This document shows, in pieces, positions 34,105-44,509 of a DNA stretch of 64,000 nt (position 1 is the first letter of the stretch; every line of letters starts with the position of its first letter). The notes under the pieces were generated by a model. That model ran no database searches and was not told the origin of the DNA. It saw only the letters and a program-made list of their open reading frames with translations. The DNA comes from Molanna angustata. Taxonomy: Eukaryota; Arthropoda; Insecta; Trichoptera; Molannidae. Where the stretch lies: assembly GCA_963576475.1 (NCBI GenBank), contig OY754968.1, positions 13,186,616 through 13,250,615 on the forward strand, written 5' to 3'. The translations under genes were made by a program, and so were the position numbers.

Positions 34105-34274
34105 TTAAAATAAATTAAACACTTGTTTTTCTTTCTACATTTAAAAGGCCTTCACCAGGCGAAACGGTCGTTCTGGAGAGTAAAAATAAATTTAGAAAGA
34201 AAAACAAGTGTTTAATTTATTTTAAAAATGGAATTCTACATAGTAAACGCTGTCAGTGTAAACAAAATTAAAAG
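34105..34274 (+). mobile_element. PLE-type foldback retro-copy with 16-bp TSD
   Basis: Identical 16-mers (tttaaattttatattt) at 34089-34104 and 34275-34290. Inverted arms of about 36 bp (34101-34137 and 34193-34229) enclose a hammerhead-like 3' half at 34148-34170: stem GCCT(TCACC)AGGC, GAAAC, GGTC. The CUGANGA box is not recognisable. As in the 2101 and 17509 copies, one end alone extends past the arm: ATG at 34228, codons MEFYIVN..., 15 in all, ending at the TSD. Confidence 0.6.
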
Positions 34275-34299
34275 TTTAAATTTTATATTTAAATAAGTT

Positions 34300-34565
34300 A
34301 TTACACACCGTCCTTCCATGTTTCTCAGGCAGAGAAAACCGGACCCCACATTATTCTATATTCCATCAATATCCATGTATCGATTTATACGTGTGTGTCT
34401 ATTTATCAAACTTTTTGAATTTACTTCTTTCAGAATATCGCTCACATGGTCGTGACATCCTTTTCTAGGACGACCTCGACCTCACGTTCTTTTCCTGTGA
34501 GCTTTGTATATTTTCTTAGTCAGGCGTAAATTATTCATTTTTCCCATGTGACCAGATAATCTCAT
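34300..34565 (-). pseudogene. RTE-like C-terminal remnant (family of 7079-8151)
   Basis: The minus strand shows GHMGKMN, LTKKIYKA, GRGRPRKG, HDHVSDILKE and a CLRN-like end, interrupted by stops. It parallels GHMGRMN, LTKKIYRA, GRGRPRKGW and HDHVNEILKD of the 7 kb copy. Confidence 0.65.
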
Positions 34566-34569
34566 AAAT

Positions 34570-35570
34570 AAGTATAGCTACCCTATAAAATAAGGAAATA
34601 TTCAAATATATCAAAATATCCATTAAAATTTATCAGTTCTTAAAAAAACTTTATCCGTCATATCATTTGTTTCATAATGGTGAAACTTTTATCAATGACT
34701 TGATTCACATTTCTCATCCGACGGACGTTTGAACTTAAACAAATCTCAGAAAAACCTTTTGTTTCACACGCAAGTGAAGTGGTTGTACCACTGCTTTTGA
34801 AAGACCACCACAGGACAAAAGACCAAAATACATTCCCTCTTAAAAATATACATAGGTACTTATCACTTTACAAAAGGAAACAAAAAGTTTCAAAGGACAC
34901 GATCTTTTAAAAAGATGAATATAAAACATAAAGCTTTTATTTCAAGACAATTTTGACATTAATTTATCCAAAGATAAGTAGGTAATAAGTATTTAGAATC
35001 GTAAGCGGTGTTATAAAAAAACTATAATAAATGCTTTTTCGCAAATATTTTATTGTGTATCTATTTACTAACTTTTTTGTCCCTAATATTTGTTTAAAAC
35101 TATTTTACACTGGCGGGCTTATTATTGCTATTATCGCTACTCCCACCACCACCCGCTCCGCACATAGGGACTGTCAACGGCCCCTTCGCAGAACGCTAGA
35201 ATTAACAACAACAAAAAAACAATGCATGGCACGAAAAGTAGTTCATGGAGCCCTCTAGATTAGCAATCTCGGCACCATGGTGCAAAAAGAACAATCAGCA
35301 AGTTTGAATTTTGTTTTGTTTTCAAAATATTATTGAAAGAAGTCAATCACTTCACTTTTAACAAGGGATGGACTTAATATCCTTTTGCTCTGAGGTCCAG
35401 ATACATAAAGATACCTGAATCAGATTTAAATCCCATGACTTCAGTAATGTTAATTACTCAGCCTTTCATTAATCAAACGATTTATTACTATATAAATATT
35501 TCAACGATACAATAAATGTAATTCTAAGTAGGTACCTACTTATACAAAATAAATTTGAATAATTGCAGGG
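34570..35570. other. Non-coding DNA with a LINE 3'-end scrap
   Basis: About 35095-35175 includes 'cactggcgggcttatt' as in other LINE 3' ends here, then a short GC-rich stretch. The open frame 35031-35258 has no domain. Confidence 0.35.
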
Positions 35571-35578
35571 GATAAAAA

Positions 35579-35795
35579 CCGGTCAAACAGTGAAATCAAA
35601 ACCCTCATGATTACGCATATCATGGATATAATAATTACATCCATGATATTTATTTAACTTTTTGTACATAATATAAACAAATATAATGCACACTGGCGGG
35701 CTTATTGCCATTAGGCAATTTCTCCCAACTAACCAGATACAGGTTATTGTGAGGATTTTGATTTCACCATTTGACCGGACTTCCCTCCCCCCCCC
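35579..35795. mobile_element. MITE M3, copy 1, split by a LINE 3' end
   Basis: The terminal blocks 'ccggtcaaacagtgaaatca' (35579) and 'ttgatttcaccatttgaccgg' (to 35780) are inverted copies. The same arms form a compact element at 38399-38552. Between about 35650 and 35736 lies a LINE 3'-end fragment ('tttatttaactttttgtaca' and 'ggcgggcttattgcc'). A C run follows at 35788. Confidence 0.55.
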
Positions 35796-35809
35796 CCCAG
35801 GAAGAATAA

Positions 35810-36405
35810 ATCATGTTTTCATTTTATATAACTATAGTAAAAATGATTTTGGTTGATAAAGCCGTTTTTGCGAATATTTCGCCTTAGATGCACTGAAAAT
35901 ATACTAATTCTGACTCTGTTAAGACAAAAAATGTGCGTTTTTTAGAACTTTTTTTTTAATTTGCATAACTTTTATTTTAATACATTTTTTCTCAATTATT
36001 TTTACGGCGGAAAAAATATTTTTCATTGACCGTAGGTTCCGTAATTTTGTCTTCACATCATAACACGACTTATGGCTCCAGCAGTATTACAGAGTTCAAG
36101 AAATTTCCTCGAGTTTTGCCTTTCTGTTTTTTGGGCAATTCTCTAAGGGACGATCCTTATTCCTCCTCACGCTTCTCTAACTAGTTTTGCGGTTACTGTA
36201 CATTCACTTTGAAACTATTTTCGTTCCGGATTTTTCAGTTTCAAAATTATTAAATTATACCAAAATTTTAATTTACAAAACCGACAAAAAGTTTTTTGAT
36301 ACAAAGAAACCTTTGAAACAAAATTGGATATAGAAATAATAAATGAAAAATAACGAACCTACCTACAAAATCAAATATTGGTACGCAAAAATAACCACCC
36401 TTCGT
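35810..36405. other. Non-coding AT-rich DNA
   Basis: Nothing recognised. Confidence 0.4.
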
Positions 36406-36409
36406 AACT

Positions 36410-36600
36410 CAGTTAGATATCAGATACGTGATCCAAAGGGTCCTGGTTTCGATTCCCGGTGGAGATACAGTTTTCGATGATTATGTGGCAACTTATCATA
36501 ATAAATGTTGTACTTATCATAACTGGGTTTGAATTAAATCAACATTTGACATAGAACTTGTTAGTTGCCAGATTAGCAATAAATAAAATAAAAAGATAAG
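36410..36600 (+). repeat. SINE family 2, copy c (decayed)
   Basis: Head 'gtaactcagttagatatcag', B box 'ggtttcgattcccggtgg', then 'tgtggcaacttatcataat' and an AAATA-rich tail with 'gttagttgcc'. Confidence 0.6.
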
Positions 36601-36604
36601 AATA

Positions 36605-37565
36605 ATACTATGGCCTATGTATTGAAATTAAATTGAGGTTATGTAATATTATTATTTAATGACTTCGTATAATTTTTGATAATTAAATAGGTCCAAAGAC
36701 TCTGTCTTAAATTCGCGACCTCTCAAAAGACATTGTTCACATCATTTTTAACAGACACCTTTGTTTTTAAGTAGATACCTACTGCATTATAACAACGCCG
36801 CTACTTTTTTATTATAATATATTATAAGAATATAGACAGTAGACAATGTCTTATATATTCTATAGCAGGCGGCAATATCATGAATGTGGGATGTTGAAAT
36901 ATTTTATCAAGTTTTGTTAAAACCAATAAAATGTCTTCAACATAACTTCCTTAACCATTCTGAACCCATTTCAAAAGGTTTTTATGATTCACTTGAGGTT
37001 TATAACTCATTTTTGACAAGAAAATCCTAAGTGTCAAGAAACAAATCGTGAATGTACTCAATTTATAGAAAATTTAATATATGAGAATAATTTAATGCCC
37101 TCATAAAAGTTGTAACATATAAAAGAGTCCCCGAATGTTGCGAGTACATACTATTTTCGGGATAAGAACTCTTAGGTAGGTACTATATAAGATTTTCGGG
37201 AAAGGTATTTTTAAAATCTCTTGTGTTATTGAATATCTCTCTACACCCGGTACTATCTTCACATACACATTAAATAACTTAATATATTTCAACATTATCT
37301 ACTTATAATACTTTTGTATTATAATTAAATTACCAATCAAGTATATATTAAGTAAGTAAATTAAATCGATAATTGGTGTTAAAATTCGTACTGTCCATGT
37401 AATGTGTTGCCAGTATTAGTGGTGGAGTGAAAGACTGGACATTGACTGAAAAAACTATGGGAAATATTGTGATTGTACATATAAATCAACTTTATTATTA
37501 ATAAAACAAAAATGTGTATGTGTGATGTGTAATTTTTCTCTTAATAAGTAAATAAAATAAATAAA
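36605..37565. other. Non-coding AT-rich DNA
   Basis: Nothing recognised. Confidence 0.45.
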
Positions 37566-37569
37566 TTAA

Positions 37570-37672
37570 AAAAAATAAATAAAATAAATAAAATAAATAA
37601 AATAAATAAAATAAATAAAATAAATAAAATAAATAAAATAAATAAAATAAATAAAATAAATAAAATAATAAA
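37570..37672. repeat. Tandem repeat, 9-bp unit
   Basis: About eleven copies of an AAATAAAAT-type unit. On the minus strand it reads as a Phe-Tyr-Leu repeat, which is why a spurious frame (37773-37498) spans it. It lies just upstream of a SINE-1 copy. Confidence 0.85.
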
Positions 37673-37690
37673 ATAAATATAAATAATATA

Positions 37691-37882
37691 GGTCGATGGC
37701 AGAGCGGTTGGCGCGCTAAGCTAGTAATCCAGTGATCGCGAGTTCGAATCCTGCCTCGACCGATTTCGTTCACCTATAGCACAAGCATTTATTTGCTTAT
37801 ATTAGGGAAAGTAGGAAGATGTATATATGTACTTGTTTAACAAGGACATATTCATTTAATAAAAAAAGAAAATGAAAAAAAA
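37691..37882 (+). repeat. SINE family 1, copy c
   Basis: The tRNA-like head begins GGTCGATGGCAGAGCGG; the anticodon-position loop reads CTAGTAA; the B box is GAGTTCGAATCC. The tail has 'acttgtttaacaagga' and an A-rich end. Directly followed by another copy in the same orientation. Confidence 0.85.
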
Positions 37883-37911
37883 TGGGTTAGATGAGTTAAA
37901 ATAATTTTGAT

Positions 37912-38100
37912 GGGTCGATGGCATAGCGGTTGGCGCGCTGGGCTAGCAATCCAGTGTCCGCGAGTTCGAATCCTGCCTCGACCGATTTCATTCACCTATA
38001 GCACAAGCATTTATGCTTATTTTAGGGAACGTAGGAAGATGTATATGTACTTGTTTAATAAGGACATATTCATTAAAAAAAATGAAATAAAACAACAAAA
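37912..38100 (+). repeat. SINE family 1, copy d
   Basis: GGGTCGATGGCATAGCGG head, CTAGCAA loop, B box, 'acttgtttaataaggaca' and an A-rich tail. It lies 29 bp after copy c. The head differs from copy c at several sites, so the pair is not a simple recent tandem duplication. Confidence 0.85.
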
Positions 38101-38398
38101 ACAATCGTTTAAGCCTTATAGATATAGAAAAAATTATTAAACAGAACATTGAAAAAGAGTTCATAATGAAATTGTTCTCCAATGGATGAAAAATAATCTA
38201 GAGTTATGTGTCTGTGAGAAAACAAAGAAACCGCGACATTTTGGTCACGTAATAATGGAGAAGTATTAACTCATTTTATGCTTCCAGGATTATAAGTTGT
38301 CAGAGATTCGAAGAATTTCTTGGCTCTTTAATCAGAGACAGTGGTTCAAGAATAACACTACGTCGCTGTTTAGATAATCAATAGACAAGATGGAGATA

Positions 38399-38552
38399 GT
38401 CAAACGGTGAAATCAAAACCCTAACGATTACCCATATCATGGATATACTTAGCATATTAAGTTCTATAATATCCTAAGATAATATAGAACTCCGTATGAT
38501 AATTATATCCATGATATGGGTAGTCATGAGGGTTTTCATCTCATCGTTTGAC
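38399..38552. mobile_element. MITE M3, copy 2
   Basis: Inverted arms of about 48 bp: 'gtcaaacggtgaaatcaaaa' at 38399 and its near-complement ending at 38552, both with 'atatcatggatata'. The centre (38461-38490) is itself a hairpin with GTTCTATA/TATAGAAC arms. A fragment of the same family is at 40933-40985. Confidence 0.6.
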
Positions 38553-38681
38553 CGGACTCGCCTCCCTGATGATAATTAAAAAAAATAGTTTCTACAATAT
38601 CAATTATCATAATTATTCATTAATCAAAAACTAAAGATCTTACTAATTTGAATCGGGGGTTCATTATTGGTTAGGCAAAGT

Positions 38682-38771
38682 TGGGTGCATATCAGATATT
38701 TGGTGCATATCAGATATTGGGTGCATATCAGATATTTGGTGCATATCAGATATTGGGTGCATATCAGATAT
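38682..38771. repeat. Tandem repeat, 18-bp unit in alternating pairs
   Basis: Five units of 18 bp around 'ggtgcatatcagatat'. Odd and even units differ by one base, so the period is really a 36-bp dimer present 2.5 times. There are no spacers, so it is not a CRISPR array. Confidence 0.9.
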
Positions 38772-38814
38772 AGATTGGTGATTGTTTTTTTTTTAGCTCT
38801 GCGAATTTTCAACA

Positions 38815-39040
38815 TAGAGATCATGTGGATCACAGAGTGCGAACTCTTTAAAAGAATTGGACAGAGTCAATAAGGCGGTTTACTATGATCGCGGTTTGAC
38901 ATACGTGGAGCTCAGAGCATTGACACCTTCGGTAGACTTCTTAAGACTACCTTGTTTCGTAGAGTCAACAAATAAGCTACAGCGCCCTTGGAGTAATCTT
39001 GTATCACTAAACGGTGCTTTATAAATTGTATTTACTATTC
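38815..39040 (+). pseudogene. L2-like LINE C-terminus and 3' end
   Basis: Matches the end of the 23215-23745 copy: a NSLKELDRVNKAVYYDRG-like path, then 'cagcgcccttgg' and 'aaacggtgctttataaatt'. Stops are present; only the last 70 or so codons remain. Confidence 0.65.
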
Positions 39041-39044
39041 ACAT

Positions 39045-40235
39045 AATGACATATTAATCCTTTTCCCATTTTTTTCTCGTATCCTATTGTCTTGGCCTGA
39101 AAAAAACAATATTCACTGCCTTAAATCTAAAGAAGAAGAATCGACATAAAAAAACAATATTATTGCATACATTTTTCGAAAATGTAATAACTAAATTATA
39201 ACTAAAATTATTACTTGATATACCTACCAAACCGTTATTTTAATAACAATATTTTTCTTTATTTACCTATAATAATAAATATTATTGTAGAAATAGTGAA
39301 TTCAGAACCAGCATATGAAGACTATCGAGCCAAGGTTTACCCAAAATTTTCTTATCAAATATTATGATAAATCAAACTCACCCTCAACACACGACAAAAA
39401 ACGACTTTACATCACAAAAGAAAGATACAAAACTTAATTGAACAGAACCAAATAGAAAACGATATTTCATCGTTAAGTATAATATTTTGACGTTGAAAGT
39501 CTTTTGAGTGCTATCCATAAGGTGGAAATTGCCTACTAATAAATAGGTGATTAATCGCAGAAAAAAGAAAGAAAATCTTGGATAAATGCTATTTCAGACG
39601 GTTTAGTTTGTCAAAATATATGAAGATTACAAAGTACAAAATAAATTGTAAAACGTGAATTCTCCAGACGGATATAACACAAAACATTATTATCCACATT
39701 TTTTTTTGTTACTTGGATGGTATTACTTTTTTGTTAAGGTATATTATTTTATGGATGAGGGTCGTGTATCCCATAGCATACCCAGAACTTCTATAAACAC
39801 CCTGGGAATTGCACACTCCAAGCTAAATATCATATACCTAGGTAACCGAGTTGATTCATTCTGTGAGTGATCGACAAAAAGGTGTATCTTGTCTCTGGAT
39901 TCCCAGGGGTCGTAAGACAGACCACTTCTCACCTACATCAGCGTCGATTGGTATCAGATTTTCTATGCAAAATTTGAACATTCACTCCTTCTCTGTATAA
40001 TGTAAATATCATACGTTTGATACAATTGGATGGGACGGTTGATTTTCTTTAGGACAAATGATAAAGGATCATGCACTCTCGCTGAAGGAGCAAAAATAAT
40101 CAAATATTAATTTCCAAAGAGTATATATTGCGTTGTTAGTAAATGGTTGACAGTTTTCTTTAAACAATTTTAAACAAACCATTCATTCATACCATCATGG
40201 CATATCTCACAATGTGAAGTAACCAACGACAAGTG
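39045..40235. other. Non-coding AT-rich DNA
   Basis: The open frame 39655-39870 and its antisense show no domain. Nothing else recognised. Confidence 0.4.
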
Positions 40236-40239
40236 TGCG

Positions 40240-40610
40240 GGAGTAATAATAATAGTAACTTTTATTTAGACGTAAAAAAATATAAAAATTAATACATCTA
40301 GTATAAACAAAAAAACAAAAAGTATACATTTTTTTTGATACATTAATAAATTCTGGTACAGGTACAGGGTATGACACTAAATTATTTAAAACAATGTAAA
40401 GTATGGAGAACATTAATAATTTTCAACTATGTTCTCAGCACCTAGCCTACGAAAGGTGGCAAGACTTGTGGTTTGTTTTATTATTGGTGGCAAACTATTA
40501 TAGACCTTTATGGTACCTATAAACTATTTTGTGTGCATGTTAATCTCGTTTTTGGAAGTCTAAAATCCTGACATCCTCTCGTAGGGTAGGTGTGAACATT
40601 GGAATTGAAT
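40240..40610 (-). pseudogene. LINE C-terminus remnant
   Basis: On the minus strand, about 40600-40440 reads through frames as REDVRILDFQKRD, then YNSLPPIIKQTTSLATFRRL, a typical end of a LINE reverse transcriptase. A 3' UTR-like AT-rich part follows to about 40240. Broken by stops; the exact clade is unclear. Confidence 0.5.
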
Positions 40611-40932
40611 AATATATCCTTCTGCATATATTTTGGAAGCATATTATTTTTTAGTTTGAAAATCAAAGTTAATGTGTTGTATATACTGTCATTAATTTTA
40701 GTTTATTTAACATTAGGTTTATTTTTGTATATAGTATATCTGTTACATTTTAAAATTGTTTGGAGTGCATTACCTTATAAATGGAAGCACGTCACATAAT
40801 ATGTGTTTACCCACACACCAGTGTCGTCTCACCTAAAGAGGCAAAATTCAGAATGGGTGGTGAACCTCATTTCTGAACTATGTGAGATGTTTTTTTGCCT
40901 CTTGTATTTTCAACTACCTGGCTCTATCGTTA

Positions 40933-40985
40933 AAATTATATCCATGATATGGGTAAACATCGATGACCAGATTTGCCCTCCCCCC
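40933..40985. repeat. MITE M3 fragment
   Basis: 'attatatccatgatatgggta' followed by a decayed 'tgaccagatt' and a C run, as at the right end of 38399-38552 and 35579-35795. Confidence 0.45.
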
Positions 40986-40989
40986 CAGC

Positions 40990-42080
40990 ACACATTTTGA
41001 CCAACATTTTGATTTTACGAGACTAAGTTTATTTTGGACTATTCAGAATGACAAGGAATAATATGCATTTTTTAATTATATCGATGTAGGTATTTCGAGT
41101 TTAATTATTATTGAAAAGAAAATTTAATCAATTTTTGTCACATCTTGTACCTATTCATAACTATGTTGCGAAATAATACAGATTCCTAACAATTCATTCC
41201 TTTTTTTGTAACCGATTTGAAATATCTAGACAGAAATATATATCAAGAAGTCAATAGTAATGAATAATATTGCCTCAAAACCGTAAAAAATTTAACCAGA
41301 AAACATCTTTTGACAAAATTTTCCGTATTTTCATTTTGAAAAACGACGATAGACACATGTTAAACTAAACATATTTCTACACCTACTTATAATCAGCAAA
41401 CTCAACAAAATGTTCCCTAATTTAACCCAAAATGTATGATCCACATCACAAACTCCTAATGGATATTCCTTATCAAATAATAATATGCGATGTGAGCTGT
41501 CTATATAGTTTGGCGAGGGTCGTAATATACCACTTTTCTTAACAAGTACTCATATAACTCTCAAGTACATACGGAGTTACATTGATTTTCTATACCATAA
41601 CATATTGAATAGTTTGATTCGTGATTTGATTACTATAAATTTATATTTATGTTAATTTAGTGTTTTAAATCAATTGTTTTTATTTTTATGACTAATTTCC
41701 TGTGCTTTTTTCACAATAAAACCTACCAATTGATTATGTGCCAGATTATTAAATTAATCATATTTCTCCGCAACATGATTACGAGACGACACAAAGCAGC
41801 ATCTTTTCATGACAAACACGGCATTCGGACAAAGACATTATTACTATTTACCTCCAAAAAATTTTAATATGATTAAAAAAATGGAGGACATACAGTTGAT
41901 GAAACATTTGAAACTTAAGAAAACAAAAGAAACATGGATTAAAAACTAGGATTAAGATCTTAAAAATTCAAAGATTTTCAACTTTTCAAACGATTTTTTT
42001 GTAACTTTCTATGTAAATATTTGATTCTCCATCATCCAATCAAATATTGACAGTTACTTAGGTACTTACTTATCGAGTCC
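40990..42080. other. Non-coding AT-rich DNA
   Basis: Nothing recognised. Confidence 0.45.
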
Positions 42081-42085
42081 GGAGC

Positions 42086-42799
42086 TCAGATTTTGCCACT
42101 CCAATGTATGGCGGCGGAAATCGCCTTGTCGGTTAGTTTAATCAGGTCGTCCGTGTGGCAACCCTCGTCCAATTCTGGGCAGGACAGCAGATGGTCGTCA
42201 TCCTGCACTGCCCCACAATCACAGAAGGTATCATCCTCCGTCGAGAAGCCCCACCTGTGCAGGTTGCTCTTGCAGCCACTCACACCCACCCTCAGCCTGT
42301 TCAGTGTCCTCCATATTGGGAATGGCAGGCAGTGCGCCCTATTCGCCTTCTCTCTTGTGTCCATCCATGCAGAGATTGGGTCGTCCATCCACAACTCCTC
42401 TCGGCGTTGCTTCTGGGAGGTCTGCAGGTCGGCTATGGACTTTAGGAAGCTATTCCTTGACTTGAGGCGAGGGTATGGTGTTTTGTGTTCATAGAGTGGG
42501 TGTCTTGGGTCGTGTATCTGCTTATGCCTCTCCGCATCTGCTGCCACTCTTCTTCTGATGTTAGGGGGTGCTATGCCTATTATGGGATACAATTTGTTTA
42601 TGGCTGTGGGTCTAAGACATCCTGATATAATTCGTGCCATTTCATTAACTGCAACATCCACTTGGTTGGCTTGAGCTGATCCAAACCATACAGGGAATAT
42701 TGACAGTAAAATATATAGACTCTTTAAGAATTGAACATTTATTTGTTTGTAGTTCAATCGCATTTTATTTAAATGAAATTTATGTTTGGGAAAATCCAC
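42086..42799 (-). pseudogene. LINE C-terminal domain with zinc-knuckle, 5'-truncated
   Basis: Minus-strand open frame of up to 237 codons. The first 35 or so are probably unrelated; element sequence is clear from FPVWFGSAQANQVD. It includes ARIISGCLRPTAI, IAPPNIRRRVA, NRLRVGVSGCKSNLHRWGF and a Cys/His cluster (CDCG...H..SCP). These features belong to the C-terminal part of non-LTR reverse transcriptases, after the palm. No catalytic palm is present. The sequence is GC-richer than its surroundings and the frame is intact, so it is fairly young. The host clade is not certain (Jockey/I-like suspected). Confidence 0.65.
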
Positions 42800-42815
42800 G
42801 TTGCTATTCTAGTAA

Positions 42816-43225
42816 AGCCTGCGCCAGAAATATTATTTCATTCTGACATCTGTGCGTCCCTGTGAGTCACCTCATTTATAAGGACTGTTGCTTTCATAGT
42901 TTACAAATAAACTAATTTCTCAATAGATGGCGTTACAAAAAAACAGGTGTCTTCCTTACTTCATAGATGGCAATAGTATAATTCCTTATTTTTAGGTAAA
43001 TTGTAACACATTATTCAAATATAAAGAACTTTCAAAAATAACATTGATAAGGGAACTCAATAGGAAGGCATAATTGGTGAACGTTGCGCAAGCGCATAAA
43101 GTGATCACGTAAACCAGCCGATGACAGGTCATAAGCCCTGTAGGTGCCTTGAGTTCCTGGTTCTTCTATAATATTCCAACTTCGTCTCTATTGAGATGTT
43201 AAAAAAGTTTGTCAATAAAAATGTC
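42816..43225 (+). mobile_element. Second copy of the 23764-24137 retroposon
   Basis: Colinear with the reverse complement of 23764-24137: 'acctcatttataaggactgt', 'ataattggtgaacgttgcg', 'agcccgtaggtg'-type blocks and 'gtctctattgagatgt'. Its first 20 bases (gcgccagaaatattatttc) match the other copy in the opposite direction to the rest. It abuts the LINE fragment ending at 42799. Confidence 0.6.
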
Positions 43226-43229
43226 ATTT

Positions 43230-43635
43230 GACTTCCGACAGGGAAAAAAATCCAATGTTTTCGTATATGCAATCAAAAAAATATTCGATATATGTTCTTT
43301 TTAAATACAAGTCATTAATGAAAATAACAAAGGAATCTCAATTCTCTCTTTCTTGCTTTTTAATTATTAAATAATTAATCTTTAAATAATTCACGACTGG
43401 GTACATGCTGTTTTCTTAAATCTACCTTTAGAATACATTTTTAGATTTAATACTTTACTACATTAGGGCATGAAGCAAACTGTAAATATTTAAAAAAGGA
43501 TTGTATGGTCCCCAAACGGTATACTCTACCATACGTCAAAGTACTTATAAACACTCCTCAATCCCAAGATGAATAAAATTAATACCTAAATATGTTTTTC
43601 TATATTATACATACATCAAATGTTGTATTGAATTA
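43230..43635. other. Non-coding AT-rich DNA
   Basis: Nothing recognised. Confidence 0.4.
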
Positions 43636-43745
43636 TTTCTCGGGCAACAAACAGACATACTGGCAAGTTTTAATTGATCCAATAACAAGTTGCCACAGTC
43701 TGGGGACTTTTATCGTCTCACAGATCCAAACTGACTACAAAGTTA
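43636..43745 (-). repeat. SINE family 2 tail fragment
   Basis: 'caataacaagttgccac' and 'tatcgtctcacagatcc' match the 3' half of SINE-2. The tRNA head is missing. Confidence 0.55.
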
Positions 43746-43874
43746 AAATCCATGTCTCACAAGTAATTATCTAACATGACTCTAAAAACAAGCATGGAAA
43801 CTTAATAGTCTCGTTAGTCCAATCTGAAAACATAATGATAAACCTACTGTGTTAATTATGTATATGAATGTGTT

Positions 43875-44100
43875 ATGGTGAAATAAAACTACAGTTTTAA
43901 GTTGTTATTAGTGACACTGACTAGTTTCGGTCATCCAGTGACCATTTTCAAGGTGTGAAAAACAAGAGGTGGTTGGTACTTACATATATTATGTCAGGTT
44001 AAGGGGTTTGCAACCTTTTTTTCGTCAGTTCAATTAGTATTGCTAGAAATAACTGCCAAAGAAAACTAGCAAACAAAAGCGGAATGCACAAATGTAAGAA
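43875..44100 (-). mobile_element. PLE-type terminal-repeat copy (family of 17509), single arm
   Basis: Minus-strand match to the right arm of the 17.5 kb element, including 'tttgctagttttctttg', 'ctagcaatactaattgaact' and the hammerhead-like motif at 43956-43914. No inverted partner, no ATG tail and no TSD were found. Confidence 0.6.
43914..43956 (-). ncRNA. Hammerhead-ribozyme-like motif
   Basis: Minus strand: stem I ACAC(C)/AGTGT, TTGAAAA in place of CTGAAGA, stem II GGTCA(CTGGA)TGACC, then an intact GAAAC, palindromic ACTAGT and a GTC cleavage triplet. Its lesions are complementary to those at 17.6 and 17.9 kb, which keep the first box but lose GAAAC. Confidence 0.55.
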
Positions 44101-44241
44101 AAATAAATAAAATACATTGAATAAGCACAAAATAGTATAGAAAGCTGAAAAATATTCGAGTGAAGTGAATGAAATTATCTACTGTGTTTCTGGTGGGACT
44201 CGAACCTATAATATTTTGTAAGATAATTGATTATGAAGATA

Positions 44242-44463
44242 CATATATACATACCATCACGCCATTTTCCTCGCGTGGTAGGCAGAGAGAACCGAACGCC
44301 ACTTATTTTTATTTTGACACACATTCATCGCCTCGTCAACATTCATACATCGTCTTATACATGTTCGTCTGTTATTCATGCTTCTGACATTTCCTTCTTT
44401 CAAAATACCGTTCACATGGACGTGCCATCCCTTCCTTGAGCGCCCCCGACCAAGGAAGGACAG
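44242..44463 (-). pseudogene. RTE-like C-terminal remnant (family of 7079-8151) with 8-bp TSD
   Basis: Flanked by tgaagata at 44234-44241 and 44464-44471. The minus strand encodes GRGRSRKGW, HVNGILKEGNVRS, RRTCIRRCMNVDEA and the end YHARKMA, colinear with the last 64 residues of the 7 kb element, and then the same GGTATGTA-type tail. Only the C-terminus was copied. Confidence 0.75.
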
Positions 44464-44509
44464 TGAAGATATGATAATTTTATAATTACTTATATGTTTC
44501 ATCACATCC

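Noticed and set aside
37498..37773. 91-codon Phe/Tyr/Leu-repeat protein
   Set aside because: It is a translation of the 9-bp AAATAAAAT satellite plus a SINE head.
37912..37985. Functional tRNA genes at SINE-1 and SINE-2 heads
   Set aside because: The heads continue into shared SINE tails with A-rich ends, occur many times, and have degraded acceptor stems.
38682..38771. CRISPR-like array
   Set aside because: Units are directly adjacent without spacers, and the sequence is eukaryotic repeat DNA.
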